Positions 16,395 to 26,071 of a stretch of DNA of 64,000 bases are shown here, piece after piece. The stretch spans positions 1-64,000 of the forward strand of contig NZ_RCIH01000002.1 of the NCBI RefSeq assembly GCF_003675855.1, read 5' to 3'. How positions within the stretch are numbered: the stretch's first letter is position 1; each line of letters begins with the position of its first letter. The notes under the pieces are model-generated. The model was not told where the DNA came from, did not search any database, and was given only the letters and a program-made list of their open reading frames with translations. Source of the stretch: Halostella salina (GTDB taxonomy: Archaea > Halobacteriota > Halobacteria > Halobacteriales > Natronoarchaeaceae). The position numbers were made by a program, and so were the translations under genes.

Positions 16395-17347
16395 TGTCCG
16401 CCGGCAACGACGACCTCCATCCCATCCTGAAGCGGATCAACGAGACCCTCGCGAACGTCCGAACCGAAGTCCAGCGCGTGCAGGGCGAACTGGAGAAGGT
16501 CCGGACGGCCATCACCGACGGCGTCGAAACCATCCGTGACGCTATTCAGGAGAGCATCCAGGCCCAGGCCGAGCTGAAGCTGATGGAGCACGTGATGGAG
16601 GCCAAAGCGGTCAAGCCCCAGATCGAGGCCGAACACGACCAGATAGAGACGGAGCGCGAGGAACTAGACGAGCGGATCGCCACCATCAACGAGCGGTACG
16701 AACGAAAACACGAGGAACTCGACCGGAAGGCAAACAGACGGGTCCGTGATGTCGGCTCGCACATCTTCGACGTGCAGGAAGACCAGTTTGAGGAGGGCAT
16801 CGAGGGGCCGTTTGTCGACCAGGTGACGACGACGTGGGAAACGCTGCAGTCCCACAACGACGAGGTCAAGCAGGACCGGGGCGAGCGCGTCCGCGGCAGC
16901 GTCGGCGACGCCGTCCAGACGATCCACGACTTCATCGACCGGCAGTCCAAGCTCATCGACGACATCGACGCCCACCGCTTCGACGACGGGCGGCTCCCGG
17001 GACGCCCCGGCCAGTTCCGGCAGTTCCAGGTGCCCTACTACGTCGTCGAGTACGAGGAAGACGGCGTCGCGCATAGCCAGCTCGTCGTCCCCTCGCACGT
17101 CGATGCCGCGCCGGAATCGGAGTGGTCGACCGTCTCGCTCTCGCCGGTCTCGGGCGCGACGGACCTGCTCGGCGACGTGCCGACGCCGCGGGACGGTCAT
17201 TCTGACCCGACGCCAAGCACCGCGATCGCCGACCATCTCTCGGCGTACGGCGAGGGGAGTTCGCTCGGCTCCTCCTACGGTGACGCCGTCGAGTCGGCGC
17301 TGCCCGACGAGCAGCTGTCGGTCACTGTCGAGGGAGGGGACCGCTGA
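16394..17347 (+). CDS. Soluble coiled-coil protein, partner in the four-gene operon
   Basis: A 317-residue cytoplasmic protein. Residues 1-135 form an almost continuous alpha-helical coiled coil (INETLANVRTEVQRVQGEL, IEAEHDQIETEREELDERI). A mixed alpha/beta middle (140-250) contains FRQFQVPYYVVEYEEDGVAH, a strand-rich motif that may be a small binding domain. The C-terminal 60 residues are low-complexity Ser/Asp. There is no TM segment. Start and stop both overlap its neighbours (ATGA at each junction), so all three proteins are made together. No family assignment. Confidence 0.65.
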   Translation: MSAGNDDLHPILKRINETLANVRTEVQRVQGELEKVRTAITDGVETIRDAIQESIQAQAELKLMEHVMEAKAVKPQIEAEHDQIETEREELDERIATINERYERKHEELDRKANRRVRDVGSHIFDVQEDQFEEGIEGPFVDQVTTTWETLQSHNDEVKQDRGERVRGSVGDAVQTIHDFIDRQSKLIDDIDAHRFDDGRLPGRPGQFRQFQVPYYVVEYEEDGVAHSQLVVPSHVDAAPESEWSTVSLSPVSGATDLLGDVPTPRDGHSDPTPSTAIADHLSAYGEGSSLGSSYGDAVESALPDEQLSVTVEGGDR

Positions 17348-18144
17348 TGGCTCACGTCGAACGCACGCGGGCAGTCGTCGAAGCGGGCGAGACGTACGAC
17401 GGGCGGATCTTCCCGACCGTGCAGGCGGAACTGGGACGGCAGGTTCGTCTGCGGGAAGGGTCGACCGTCCTCGGCAGCGTGTACGGCGGCACCGTCGAAC
17501 TGGGGCCCGACGCGTCGGTCGAGGGGTCCGTGATGGCCGAGGACGGCGTCGAACTCGAGGGGGGCCACGTCCAGGGCGAACTCGGGACGCCCGGGAAAGT
17601 GGTCGCGAAAGATACCCACGCCGAGGGGACCGTGACTGGCACTCGGGTTCGGTTGCAGGACTGCGTGGTCCGCGGGAACGTAGTCGGCACCGAAGTTATC
17701 CTAGAGAACTGCATCGTCCTCGGCATCGTGACGGCCGAACGATCGCTCACCGCCGAGGAGACGCTTTGCTACACGTTCCGCTCGCACGGCGAGACGACGC
17801 TCTCGGAGACAACAGTCGTGTTACCCCAGGCGGTCGCCGACGGCCCGCTCTCGCTTGAGACGCCCGTTGCGGTGGCCGGGCTTGGCGAACTCGACTTCGA
17901 GGGTGAGGAGGACGTTCTGCCCGAGATGACTGCCGACGACGTGTACGAGCAGGACGGGACGACGTTCCTCACGCTCGCCCCGCGGATCCTGAACATCGAG
18001 GCGGCGAAGGCAACGCTAGAGGAACTGGAGTCGGGGATCATGGCTGCCGTCGACGATACGAGCGACGAGGAAGGGGCCACGATGGATGTCGAAGCGGTAC
18101 TTGCGGGACTGGGGGTTGACCACGAGAAGATCATGGGTGAGTAA
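17347..18144 (+). CDS. Bactofilin-like polymer-forming protein
   Basis: A 265-residue protein. Residues 10-140 are a run of short beta-strand repeats (STVLGSVYGG, VELGPDASVEGSVMAEDGVE, GEVTG-type turns), the pattern of a right-handed beta-helix as in bactofilins and other 'polymer-forming cytoskeletal' proteins. The rest (150-265) is an acidic helical domain not found in plain bactofilins. Bactofilins form filaments on the membrane; haloarchaeal relatives (halofilins) affect cell shape. As the last gene of an operon with HEAT, TM and coiled-coil partners, it is likely the structural element of a membrane-bound assembly. The start at 17347 overlaps the previous stop. Confidence 0.65.
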   Translation: MAHVERTRAVVEAGETYDGRIFPTVQAELGRQVRLREGSTVLGSVYGGTVELGPDASVEGSVMAEDGVELEGGHVQGELGTPGKVVAKDTHAEGTVTGTRVRLQDCVVRGNVVGTEVILENCIVLGIVTAERSLTAEETLCYTFRSHGETTLSETTVVLPQAVADGPLSLETPVAVAGLGELDFEGEEDVLPEMTADDVYEQDGTTFLTLAPRILNIEAAKATLEELESGIMAAVDDTSDEEGATMDVEAVLAGLGVDHEKIMGE

Positions 18145-18257
18145 GTGATGTGGGAAGGGTCGTCGATTCTGTTCCGAATTACGTCGGTGGGAGAGGAACC
18201 GGTCGGGGGCAAATTAGTAGACAGAGTCGTAGAGATAGGACTCGGCTATCGCGGGTC

Positions 18258-19562
18258 TCACCACGTCAGTCCTTCGTAGACGATCCCATCTCGACGGTCG
18301 ATCGCCCGGCGACCGTCTATGACAACAGGTGTCGCCATCGAATCAAATTCATCGTCAAGAGCCGTGATTTCCGGCCAGTCAGTGACGACGAGTGCTGCGG
18401 TTGATCCGTCTAGAGCGGTCGCGGGACTCGACGCGTAGCTCACGTCGGGGAACCGCTCACGCATGTTCTCGGTCGCGACAGGGTCGTACGCGACGATATC
18501 AGCGCCGCGTTTCTGAAGCCCTTTGATGACGGGAATCGCCCGTGAGTTCCTGATGTCGTCGGTCCCGGGTTTGAACGCGAGGCCGAGCACCGCGACGCGT
18601 TCATCGTGTACGTCGACGTGGTCGTCCATGAGCGACAGCAGGCGATCGGGCTGGCGGTCGTTCACCTCGGTTGCGGCGTCCAGCATGAGCGGCTCGTAGT
18701 CCTGCTGTCGTGCCGCCGCTCTGATCGCCGCGGTATCCTTCGGGAAGCAACTCCCGCCCCAGCCGATGCCGCTTCGGAGGAACTGCTCGCTGATGCGGTC
18801 GTCCAGCCCGATAGCATCGGCGACCTCGTAGGCGTCGATGTCGAACTCCTTGCAGATGTTCCCGATGTCGTTGATGAGACTGACTTTCGCGGCGAGGAAG
18901 CCGTTGTTGGCGTACTTGATCATCTCCGCGGTTCGGGTGTTCGTCTCGATGACCGGAGCGTCGGCGTTCGCAACGAGTGGGTTGAAGACATCGGCCATGT
19001 CGGCAAGCGCGCGGTCGTCGTCCGCGCCAAGGACGACTTTGTCCGGGTTGCGGAAGTCCTGGACGGCGCTCCCTTCCCGGAGGAACTCCGGGTTCATGCC
19101 GACGCCGAACGCCTCGCCAGCGCTCTTGCCGCTTTCCGCTTCGAGGATCGGCGTGATAGCGTCTTCCGTCGACCCCGGAATGACGGTGCTTTTCACGACG
19201 ACCGTATGCCAGTCGTCTTTTCCCGCAAGGGTTGCGCCGAGTTGCGACGCACCGGCTTCCATGATGGAGAGGTCGATGCTTCCGTCGTCGTTCTGTGGCG
19301 TCGGGAGACAGAGGAAGGTCACCTCGGTATCGAGGATAGCGTCGTAGTTCGTCGTCGCGCGGAGTCGACCAGTACCAGTCTCGCCCGCGTGCTTTTCGAT
19401 CAGATTCTGGAGACCGTCCTCGTGGATGGGGGCGGTACCGTCGTTGATCGAGCCGACGATATCCTGGTCGATGTCGACGTTGACGACATGGTGGCCGAGA
19501 TCCGCGAAACAGGCTGCGATCGTGGTTCCAACGTAGCCGCTTCCGATGACGGAGAGATGCAT
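18258..19562 (-). CDS. aglM: UDP-glucose 6-dehydrogenase (AglM)
   Basis: A 434-residue enzyme that oxidises UDP-glucose to UDP-glucuronate with NAD. The Rossmann motif GSGYVG is at residues 7-12. The middle domain has [11 protein letters not shown], and the catalytic cysteine is C272 in [10 protein letters not shown]. The C-terminal UDP-binding domain carries [16 protein letters not shown]. The ATG at 19562 gives the standard N-terminus [12 protein letters not shown]; the upstream extension is unconserved. It is divergent from the pyrophosphorylase gene at 19699, which makes its substrate, and followed in the pathway by the decarboxylase at 20562. In Haloferax AglM supplies hexuronic acids for N-glycans. 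Confidence 0.92.
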   Translation of the reverse strand: MHLSVIGSGYVGTTIAACFADLGHHVVNVDIDQDIVGSINDGTAPIHEDGLQNLIEKHAGETGTGRLRATTNYDAILDTEVTFLCLPTPQNDDGSIDLSIMEAGASQLGATLAGKDDWHTVVVKSTVIPGSTEDAITPILEAESGKSAGEAFGVGMNPEFLREGSAVQDFRNPDKVVLGADDDRALADMADVFNPLVANADAPVIETNTRTAEMIKYANNGFLAAKVSLINDIGNICKEFDIDAYEVADAIGLDDRISEQFLRSGIGWGGSCFPKDTAAIRAAARQQDYEPLMLDAATEVNDRQPDRLLSLMDDHVDVHDERVAVLGLAFKPGTDDIRNSRAIPVIKGLQKRGADIVAYDPVATENMRERFPDVSYASSPATALDGSTAALVVTDWPEITALDDEFDSMATPVVIDGRRAIDRRDGIVYEGLTW

Positions 19563-19698
19563 ACCGGGTATATCTGAACGGTATCTACATGAAGGGACGG
19601 GTTGAGCCGTCACCTGATGTCCAACGGCGGAGAATCGGCCGGGGTTCTACTCAATAACAAAAGGTATTTATCTAGAATATAGATCCTACTAACGAGTT

Positions 19699-20565
19699 AT
19701 GGAGGTTACAAAAGCAGTTATTCCTGCTGCGGGATTTGGTACGCGATTCCTCCCAGTAACGAAGGCCCAACCGAAGGAGATGATGCCCGTTCTCGACAAA
19801 CCGACGATCCAGTACGTCGTCGAGGAAGCGGTCGAGGCGGGAATCGAAGACATTCTCATCATAACGGGCCGCGGGAAACAGGCGATCGAACGTCATTTCG
19901 ACAAGTCGTACGAACTCGAAGAGGAACTCGAGGCGGCTGGCAAGACAGACCGACTCGACCGCGTGCAACGGATCTCTGACCTCGCAGATATCCACTTCGT
20001 TCGGCAGAAGGAACGTAACGGGCTCGGTGACGCAGTACGATACGCTCAGAAGCACGTCGGCGACGAACCCTTCGCGCTTCTGCTCGGTGACACGGTTATC
20101 GAGAGTACCACCCCGTGTACCGAGTCCCTCATCAGGTACGCCGAAGAGTACGAAACCTCTGTGTTATCCCTCGAACGGGTTCCGTGGGCGGATGTCCCGA
20201 AGTACGGGATCGCCGACCTCGGCGACGCGTCGGAGGAGCAGGCCTGCTTCCCAGTGGAGGATTTCATCGAGAAACCCCCACGGGACGAAGCTCCGTCAAA
20301 TCTCGCGATCACTGGGCGTTATGTATTTACCTCGGAAATCTTCGATCGACTCGAACAAACCGAAGTCGGTGTCGGTGGCGAACTCCAGCTGACGGACGCT
20401 ATCCAGAAGCTGGATCACGTTCGGGGGGTCGAACTCACGGGTGATCGCTACGATATCGGGAACATCCCCAGCTGGTTGCAGGCCAACATCGAGATGGCGC
20501 TCCAGCACAACGAAGGCGAAATGAATACCGCCGTGGAAGCACTGATCGAGGAGTATTCCCAATGA
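19699..20565 (+). CDS. aglF: UTP-glucose-1-phosphate uridylyltransferase (AglF/GalU type)
   Basis: A 288-residue nucleotidyltransferase forming UDP-glucose. The signature AAGFGTRFLPVTKAQPKEM lies at residues 10-28. PTIQYVVEEAVEAGI and the metal site region LLLGDTVI (near 135) are also typical of GalU. A TATA-like region (TATTTATC, about 19664) precedes the ATG at 19699. The stop overlaps the next gene by 4 bases (ATGA). With AglM opposite and the decarboxylase downstream, it makes the first step of a UDP-glucuronate/UDP-xylose route. Substrate could in principle be another sugar-1-phosphate; the context favours glucose. Confidence 0.9.
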   Translation: MEVTKAVIPAAGFGTRFLPVTKAQPKEMMPVLDKPTIQYVVEEAVEAGIEDILIITGRGKQAIERHFDKSYELEEELEAAGKTDRLDRVQRISDLADIHFVRQKERNGLGDAVRYAQKHVGDEPFALLLGDTVIESTTPCTESLIRYAEEYETSVLSLERVPWADVPKYGIADLGDASEEQACFPVEDFIEKPPRDEAPSNLAITGRYVFTSEIFDRLEQTEVGVGGELQLTDAIQKLDHVRGVELTGDRYDIGNIPSWLQANIEMALQHNEGEMNTAVEALIEEYSQ

Positions 20566-21494
20566 GTCGGGTTCTCGTCACCGGTGCCGCAGGCTTCCTC
20601 GGTAGTTATCTCTGTGATTCGCTGCTTTCGGACGGCTACGAAGTAATCGGGATGGATAACCGAGTGAGCGGGCGAACCGAGAACCTCGATAACGCCTTCG
20701 GTCACGATCGGTTCACGTTCTACGAGCACGACGTGACCGAGTTCATCCACGTGAATGGCGAGTTGGACGCCGTGCTCCATCTCGCGAGTCTCGCGTCTCC
20801 CGTGTTCTATCGCGAGCATCCGATAAAGACGCTGAAGGTCGGTGCTCTCGGAACCCACAAGACGCTTGGACTTGCAAAGGAGAAAGACGCCACGTACCTC
20901 TTTACGTCGACCAGTGAGGTGTACGGCGATCCCGAGGTCAACCCCCAGCCGGAGGACTACCGCGGGAACGTCGATCCCTACGGTCCGCGGTCGTGTTACG
21001 ACGAATCGAAGCGCTACGGAGAGTCACTCGTGCGGGCGTACCGCGACCAGCACGACCTGGATGTGCGGGTCGCTCGAATCTTCAACACGTACGGTCCGCG
21101 AATGCGTATCGACGACGGACGAGTCATTCCGAACTTCATGCGTCAGGCCCTTACTGGGGAGGACCTGACCGTGTACGGGGACGGCGAGCAGACGCGGAGC
21201 TTCTGCTACGTTTCGGACATGATTGACGGACTACTAGCGCTGCTCGAATCCGAGGTTCAGGACCCCGTGAATATTGGCAACCCTGACGAGCGAACGATCA
21301 ACGAGCTGGCGGAGGTCGTGTTAGAGGTCACCGGGAGCGAGAGCGGAATCACCTATGAGGAATTACCGCCACAGGATCCGAAGGTGCGCCGGCCCGATAT
21401 AAAGAAGGCGCGGGCAGAACTGGGATGGGAGCCCGGGACCACCTTACGGGAAGGACTACAGAGATCGATCGAGTACTTCGAAGAACAGGTGTGA
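20562..21494 (+). CDS. UDP-glucuronate decarboxylase-like SDR (UDP-xylose synthase)
   Basis: A 310-residue extended short-chain dehydrogenase. The NAD motif TGAAGFLG is at residues 7-14, a catalytic Ser/Thr in FTSTSEVYG near 118, and YDESK (Y146, K150). Motifs that separate the UXS branch from epimerases are present: HLASLASPVFYREHPIKTLK, GTHKTLGLAK, and FNTYGPRMRIDDGRVIPNF. The expected reaction is UDP-glucuronate to UDP-xylose plus CO2. Translation is coupled to the pyrophosphorylase upstream. The set UDP-glucose synthase, dehydrogenase and decarboxylase is complete within 3.3 kb. Confidence 0.85.
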   Translation: MSRVLVTGAAGFLGSYLCDSLLSDGYEVIGMDNRVSGRTENLDNAFGHDRFTFYEHDVTEFIHVNGELDAVLHLASLASPVFYREHPIKTLKVGALGTHKTLGLAKEKDATYLFTSTSEVYGDPEVNPQPEDYRGNVDPYGPRSCYDESKRYGESLVRAYRDQHDLDVRVARIFNTYGPRMRIDDGRVIPNFMRQALTGEDLTVYGDGEQTRSFCYVSDMIDGLLALLESEVQDPVNIGNPDERTINELAEVVLEVTGSESGITYEELPPQDPKVRRPDIKKARAELGWEPGTTLREGLQRSIEYFEEQV

Positions 21495-21572
21495 CCCGTC
21501 GCACTGGAACCGACGACAATGGTGAACTTATATGGCTGCCAAGACCATCCGGTATCGTGTTGACCGCTCGCT

Positions 21573-23381
21573 ATGTCTGAGATAGATTCGGCGTCTGTTT
21601 CGCGGCGCGAGAAGATCGCTGCCCTCCGGAAAGTCGCTCGGTTCGATCCAAAACTGACGGCGCTCATCGTCGTGTTCGGTGTGACCGCGGCTAGCCTGGA
21701 GGCTGTTGGCCTGGGGTTCATCCTCCCAGTCATCGAACTCGTACAGTCCAGCGGCGATCCAGCTGCCAACGCAGACGGTGTCATGGAACTGTTCGTGGCG
21801 GCGTACCAACTATTGAACGTCCCGTTTACGCTCGGAACCGTGGTCGTCGGAGTCGCAGCGGTGATGCTCGTCCGGTACACGTCGAGTTTCATGGGTGCGT
21901 GGTTCAGAGCCGCCATTCAGACGTACTACGTTCGTCATCTCCAGACGGAGGCGTTCGACCATGCACTCGATGCACGCATTTCGTACTTCGATCAGGAGGG
22001 GTCCGACGACATCCTGAACGCGATCATCACGCAGACGAACTTCGCGGGGCGAGTGATCAGGAACGCCGTTCGGTTTCTTCAGGTCGCGTTGCTCTCACTC
22101 GTGTATCTGCTGGTGGCCTTCGTCATCTCACCCGAACTCACGATCTTCGCCGTCGTCTTCCTCGGTGGGCTCACGTACGCCGTGCAGAACGTCGTTGAAT
22201 CCGGATACGAGCTCGGAGACGAAGTCGCGGAGGCAAACGAGAAACGACAGGCAGCCGCACAGGCAGGCACTCAAGGCGTTCGCGATATCCGGATCTTCGG
22301 CATCGCCGACGAGCTCCGAGAGAAGTTCTCCGAAGCGGTGGACCGGTACACCGATTCACAGATCACGCTCCGCCGGAACGAGGCCGCGGTTCGGAACTTC
22401 TACAATCTGATCGTCGCCGTTTCCGTGTTCATCCTCATCTTCCTCGCGTTGCGGTTCGCGGATCTCTCACTGGGGGCACTGGGCGTGTTTCTGTTCGCGA
22501 TGTTCAGGCTCGGCCCACAGGCAAGCAGCATGAACCAGATGTTCTACAAGGTCACGAACGACCTCCCGCATCTCGTTCGGACACAGGAGTTCGTCGACAA
22601 ACTCGCTCGCTACGAGGAACCGGACGACGCTACCCGTCCAGTTCCAGACTCAGTCACGGACGTCGAGTTCGATGACGTCCGGTTCTCGTACGACCAGGAG
22701 GAGGACGTCCTTCAGGGAATCACCTTCGAGGCACACCAGGGCGAGTTCATCGCGTTCGTCGGACAGTCCGGGGCCGGCAAGTCGACGATCGCCGCGTTAC
22801 TCGCGCGGATGTACGAACCGGACGACGGCGAGATACGGGCGAACGGAGAGCCGGTCGCCGAGATGGACATCGACGAGTGGCGGGACCATCTCGCCGTCGT
22901 CCGACAGAACCCATACATCTTCGACGACACGTTGCGATACAATCTGACGCTCGCCAACCGTGACGCGTCACGGGCCGAAATCGAGCGAGTGTGCGAGATC
23001 GCGAAAGTCGACGAGTTCTTCGACGACCTCCCGAACGGTTACGATACGCTATTGGGGGATGACGGCGTCCGGCTCTCCGGAGGGCAGAAACAGCGGGTCG
23101 CGCTCGCCCGGGCCCTGTTGGCCGATGCCGACGTGTTGATTCTGGACGAGGCGACGAGCGACCTCGACACGAACCTGGAAGAAGAGGTACAACAGGCGAT
23201 CGAGGGGATGGGTCGCGAGTACATCATCATCACGATCGCACACCGGCTCTCGACAGTGAAGAACGCAGAACGGATTTATACGGTCGAAGACGGGCGGATA
23301 TCGGAGTGCGGTCAACACAACGAACTGCTCGCTCAACAAGGGAAGTACGCGGAGCTGTACGCGACACAAGCACAGGGATAA
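21573..23381 (+). CDS. ABC transporter, fused TM and ATPase (lipid-linked glycan flippase type)
   Basis: A 602-residue exporter half-molecule. Six TM helices (residues 30-320) precede an ATPase with Walker A GQSGAGKST near 397, a Q-loop VVRQNPYIF, the signature LSGGQKQR near 501, Walker B VLILDEATSDLD and a switch histidine in AHRLST. It is of the MsbA/PglK type, which moves lipids or lipid-linked oligosaccharides. Its place in a glycan cluster points to flipping the assembled glycan-lipid to the outer face. It works as a homodimer. The 78-base gap after the decarboxylase is consistent with an operon. Confidence 0.85.
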   Translation: MSEIDSASVSRREKIAALRKVARFDPKLTALIVVFGVTAASLEAVGLGFILPVIELVQSSGDPAANADGVMELFVAAYQLLNVPFTLGTVVVGVAAVMLVRYTSSFMGAWFRAAIQTYYVRHLQTEAFDHALDARISYFDQEGSDDILNAIITQTNFAGRVIRNAVRFLQVALLSLVYLLVAFVISPELTIFAVVFLGGLTYAVQNVVESGYELGDEVAEANEKRQAAAQAGTQGVRDIRIFGIADELREKFSEAVDRYTDSQITLRRNEAAVRNFYNLIVAVSVFILIFLALRFADLSLGALGVFLFAMFRLGPQASSMNQMFYKVTNDLPHLVRTQEFVDKLARYEEPDDATRPVPDSVTDVEFDDVRFSYDQEEDVLQGITFEAHQGEFIAFVGQSGAGKSTIAALLARMYEPDDGEIRANGEPVAEMDIDEWRDHLAVVRQNPYIFDDTLRYNLTLANRDASRAEIERVCEIAKVDEFFDDLPNGYDTLLGDDGVRLSGGQKQRVALARALLADADVLILDEATSDLDTNLEEEVQQAIEGMGREYIIITIAHRLSTVKNAERIYTVEDGRISECGQHNELLAQQGKYAELYATQAQG

Positions 23382-23824
23382 CAAATCCGCCATCATATAT
23401 TCGGCAGAGTGACGAAATGAAAAGACGATCTCGCCGATTAGATCGTTGTCTCCATACAGCAAGGTCTGCAAGGTGGTTTACCGGTTAGCTGACCCGGGTG
23501 GGCTGAAAATGACGAAGGACGAGCTGATTGCCACTGACAGCATCCGCTGCGATCCGAACCAAATCCGGCCCTGAAGCCTTCGTACACGGAGTCACTACGT
23601 CCTTCAACTAGTGGAAGGTGCTGTTCAACGGGATCGCCTCTTTTTGTTACGACTTTGGTTCCATGTCGCTGGGTTCGTCCTCCTTGATCTCCACGTGGAT
23701 CCTGAAGAAGCGCCGCTTGTCGCCGCAGTCGAACAGGTAGCAGATCCAGTCGCGTTCTTCCAAATTCAGTTGGGGGATCCGACTGGCAACTAATTTATAC
23801 TCTGGTTTAGTTCTATTTGGTGTA
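23382..23824. other. Intergenic region, no gene seen
   Basis: The 440 bases between the ABC transporter and the first AlkP-type gene contain only short random frames. A possible TATA element (AATTTATAC, about 23791-23799) lies some 30 bases before the ATG at 23825. The composition shifts to higher AT near the right end. Confidence 0.45.
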
Positions 23825-24760
23825 ATGTCACTTCCAGGGATCCCTATCCGGACCCTATATCCCGCCATAGCAGCGGTACTACAGTCCAGGATTCGTTTTG
23901 GCCACAATATTTACTCAGAAGATTGGGACGCCCTCATTATTCTTGATGCTTGTCGTGTTGACGCGTTACGGGAAGTCCAGCACGAATATGATTTTTTGAC
24001 AGACATAGAAACACGGTGGTCACGGGGGAGTACGTCAAAAGAGTGGCTGGAAAACACGTTTATCGAGCCCTATAGGGATGAGATCGAATCAACCACGTAT
24101 ATTACTTCTAATTATTATTCTACTGAGCTGAGGGAGGAGAATATGAACCGGCTCGGGTATCCAATGGCGGAGGATGAACCTGTTGGGGAACGGGTGTTCA
24201 AGACGTTGCTTCAAGACGATGTCCTCTACGCGTCTGAGTTTGGGGAGTTCATCTCCCTGTTTGATAGGGCGGTGTACGAAGACGGGAAGCAACTTCATCC
24301 TGAGATGGTCACCGATTGTGCGATCACCGTCGGCCGGGAGAGTGACTGGGATCGGCTCATCATCCATTATATGCAGCCACACCATCCATTCATTCAACGC
24401 GATGATCCGCCGAGATCTCATCGAGAGCCGTTCGCATACCTGAACGACGGTGGCCATTTTGAGGAGGTGTGGGAGGGATATCTCGGCAATCTCAGGCTCG
24501 CCTTAGATGCTGTCGAACTCCTATTAGAGAATCTCGATGCTGAAAAGACAGTCATCACAGCAGACCACGGTGAGTTGTTCGGGGAACTAGGACAGACCGG
24601 TCACGGCGTTGGGATTCCGCATCCGAACCTGCGAAAAGTCCCGTGGGTAGAAACGACGGCGTCCGACACCGGGTCGTACGAACCAGAGTATGAACGGACT
24701 GAGGAACGTGCCGCAGAGGACGAACTTCAGGAGCGGTTAGAAGCACTCGGTTACCGATAA
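23825..24760 (+). CDS. Alkaline-phosphatase-superfamily enzyme, paralog 1
   Basis: A 311-residue protein of a haloarchaeal AlkP/sulfatase-like family. It has DWDALIILDACRVDAL (metal ligand D41), a conserved Ser (S71) in the SKEW motif at the usual nucleophile region, IIHYMQPHHPF, and VITADHGELFGE near 245 (metal-binding Asp/His). There is no signal peptide or TM segment. It lacks the Cys/Ser-x-Pro-x-Arg motif of true sulfatases. It is likely to transfer or remove a phosphate- or sulfate-type group on glycans. It ends in a RLEALGYR tail shared with other members here. Its last 100 bases are nearly identical to those of the gene at 25054. Confidence 0.7.
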   Translation: MSLPGIPIRTLYPAIAAVLQSRIRFGHNIYSEDWDALIILDACRVDALREVQHEYDFLTDIETRWSRGSTSKEWLENTFIEPYRDEIESTTYITSNYYSTELREENMNRLGYPMAEDEPVGERVFKTLLQDDVLYASEFGEFISLFDRAVYEDGKQLHPEMVTDCAITVGRESDWDRLIIHYMQPHHPFIQRDDPPRSHREPFAYLNDGGHFEEVWEGYLGNLRLALDAVELLLENLDAEKTVITADHGELFGELGQTGHGVGIPHPNLRKVPWVETTASDTGSYEPEYERTEERAAEDELQERLEALGYR

Positions 24761-25053
24761 ACCGATTTTCAATCTTGCTGGGGTCTTAGGTTCACATTCT
24801 TGACTATGGAGGTAGGTCCACCGACACAGAATCGACGAAGAAATCTATAAAGTCTCCACGCTAAACTGGAGGTCTATCCACTCGGATGAGAAATACCCAT
24901 GTTTTCAGGTAGTGGATCCGATTGTAGTCCTTGAAATCCAACCGCTCATTCATCGGTTTGGTCATTGTCCCACCATAGGTTCTAACATCGTGGTCTGGAA
25001 AGTGACTAGCGCCCTATAGAAACGTTAATAATTTACTGGAAAAGTTCAACTGT
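24761..25053. other. Intergenic region between two AlkP paralogs
   Basis: About 290 AT-rich bases separate the paralogs. No gene is seen. A weak TATA-like AATAATTTA (about 25028) lies 25 bases before the ATG at 25054. Confidence 0.4.
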
Positions 25054-25992
25054 ATGGGTCGAATCGCTACAGAATTAGTCGGAGCATATATATCAACCGT
25101 CTCTATTGTTCAGTCGTATTTCCGGTTGGGGACAAACATCTATGAAGACGATTGGGACGGACTCATCGTTCTTGATGCTTGCCGTGTTGATGCATTACGC
25201 GAGGTACAGGACGAATATGAATTTCTGACAGGTATCGAATCACAGTGGTCGAGAGGGAGTAACTCAAAGGAATGGTTAGAAAATACGTTTACTGCCGAAT
25301 ATCTGAACAGGATCGATTCAACGGCGTATATAACCGCAAACCCATTTGTGAACGAATTAGATGGTTCCCCACCTGATCCATCGGGATATCCACCGGGTCG
25401 AGATTCGGCAATCTGTAATAATCGACTGACCTCAGGACTTATTCGGGACGATGTCGTCTCGGCAGAAGATTTTGGTGATATAATCGAACTGTGGGACCTG
25501 GCTACGGGAGAAGACGACCCTCAGACCCACCCCAGTCCGGTAACTGATTGTGCAATAACCACCGCTCGAAAGACGGATTATGAACGATATATAATTCATT
25601 ATATGCAACCGCACCACCCATTTTACGGAGATGCGGGGGACAAGCCATGGAATAAAGAGCCGTTTAGGTATCTGAAAAACGGTGGCGATTATGAGGCAGT
25701 GAGGGATGCTTACATTGACAACCTTCGGCTTGTACTAGATCATGTCGAACTCCTGTTGGAAAACTTTGACGCAGAGAGCGTCGTGATCACAGCTGATCAC
25801 GGAGAACTATTCGGAGAGTGGGGATTGTATTCGCATATGGTTGGAGTTCCGCATCCGAATCTGCGAAAAGTCCCGTGGGTAGAAACGACGGCGTCCGACA
25901 CCGGGTCGTACGAACCAGAGTATGAACGTTCTGATGAGCGAGTTTCGGAAGATGAACTTCAGGAGCGGCTAAAGGCACTCGGTTACCGATGA
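25054..25992 (+). CDS. Alkaline-phosphatase-superfamily enzyme, paralog 2
   Basis: A 312-residue tandem paralog of the preceding gene with the same landmarks: D41 in LDACRVDAL, S71 in SKEW, YIIHYMQPHHPF, and VITADHGELFGEWG. It diverges in the middle (residues 100-150) but is almost identical at the 3' end: a block of about 75 bases from 25850 matches 24619 onward with one difference. This suggests gene conversion or recombination. The C-terminal tail is RLKALGYR. Substrate unknown. The different middle segment implies a different acceptor from paralog 1. Confidence 0.7.
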   Translation: MGRIATELVGAYISTVSIVQSYFRLGTNIYEDDWDGLIVLDACRVDALREVQDEYEFLTGIESQWSRGSNSKEWLENTFTAEYLNRIDSTAYITANPFVNELDGSPPDPSGYPPGRDSAICNNRLTSGLIRDDVVSAEDFGDIIELWDLATGEDDPQTHPSPVTDCAITTARKTDYERYIIHYMQPHHPFYGDAGDKPWNKEPFRYLKNGGDYEAVRDAYIDNLRLVLDHVELLLENFDAESVVITADHGELFGEWGLYSHMVGVPHPNLRKVPWVETTASDTGSYEPEYERSDERVSEDELQERLKALGYR

Positions 25993-26071
25993 CACGCTCA
26001 CATTTTTACGACGATACGTATGATACTTCAGAACCTTTGTATGTTGACACACATCAAGAATATAGAAGGTG

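Noticed and set aside
15537-16636. Two long minus-strand frames over the coiled-coil genes
   Set aside because: Leu/Phe/Val-rich antisense of Glu/Arg-rich coiled coils; no conserved motif.
18606-19577. Plus-strand frame of 323 codons over aglM
   Set aside because: Shadow frame. The minus strand carries all motifs of UDP-glucose dehydrogenase.
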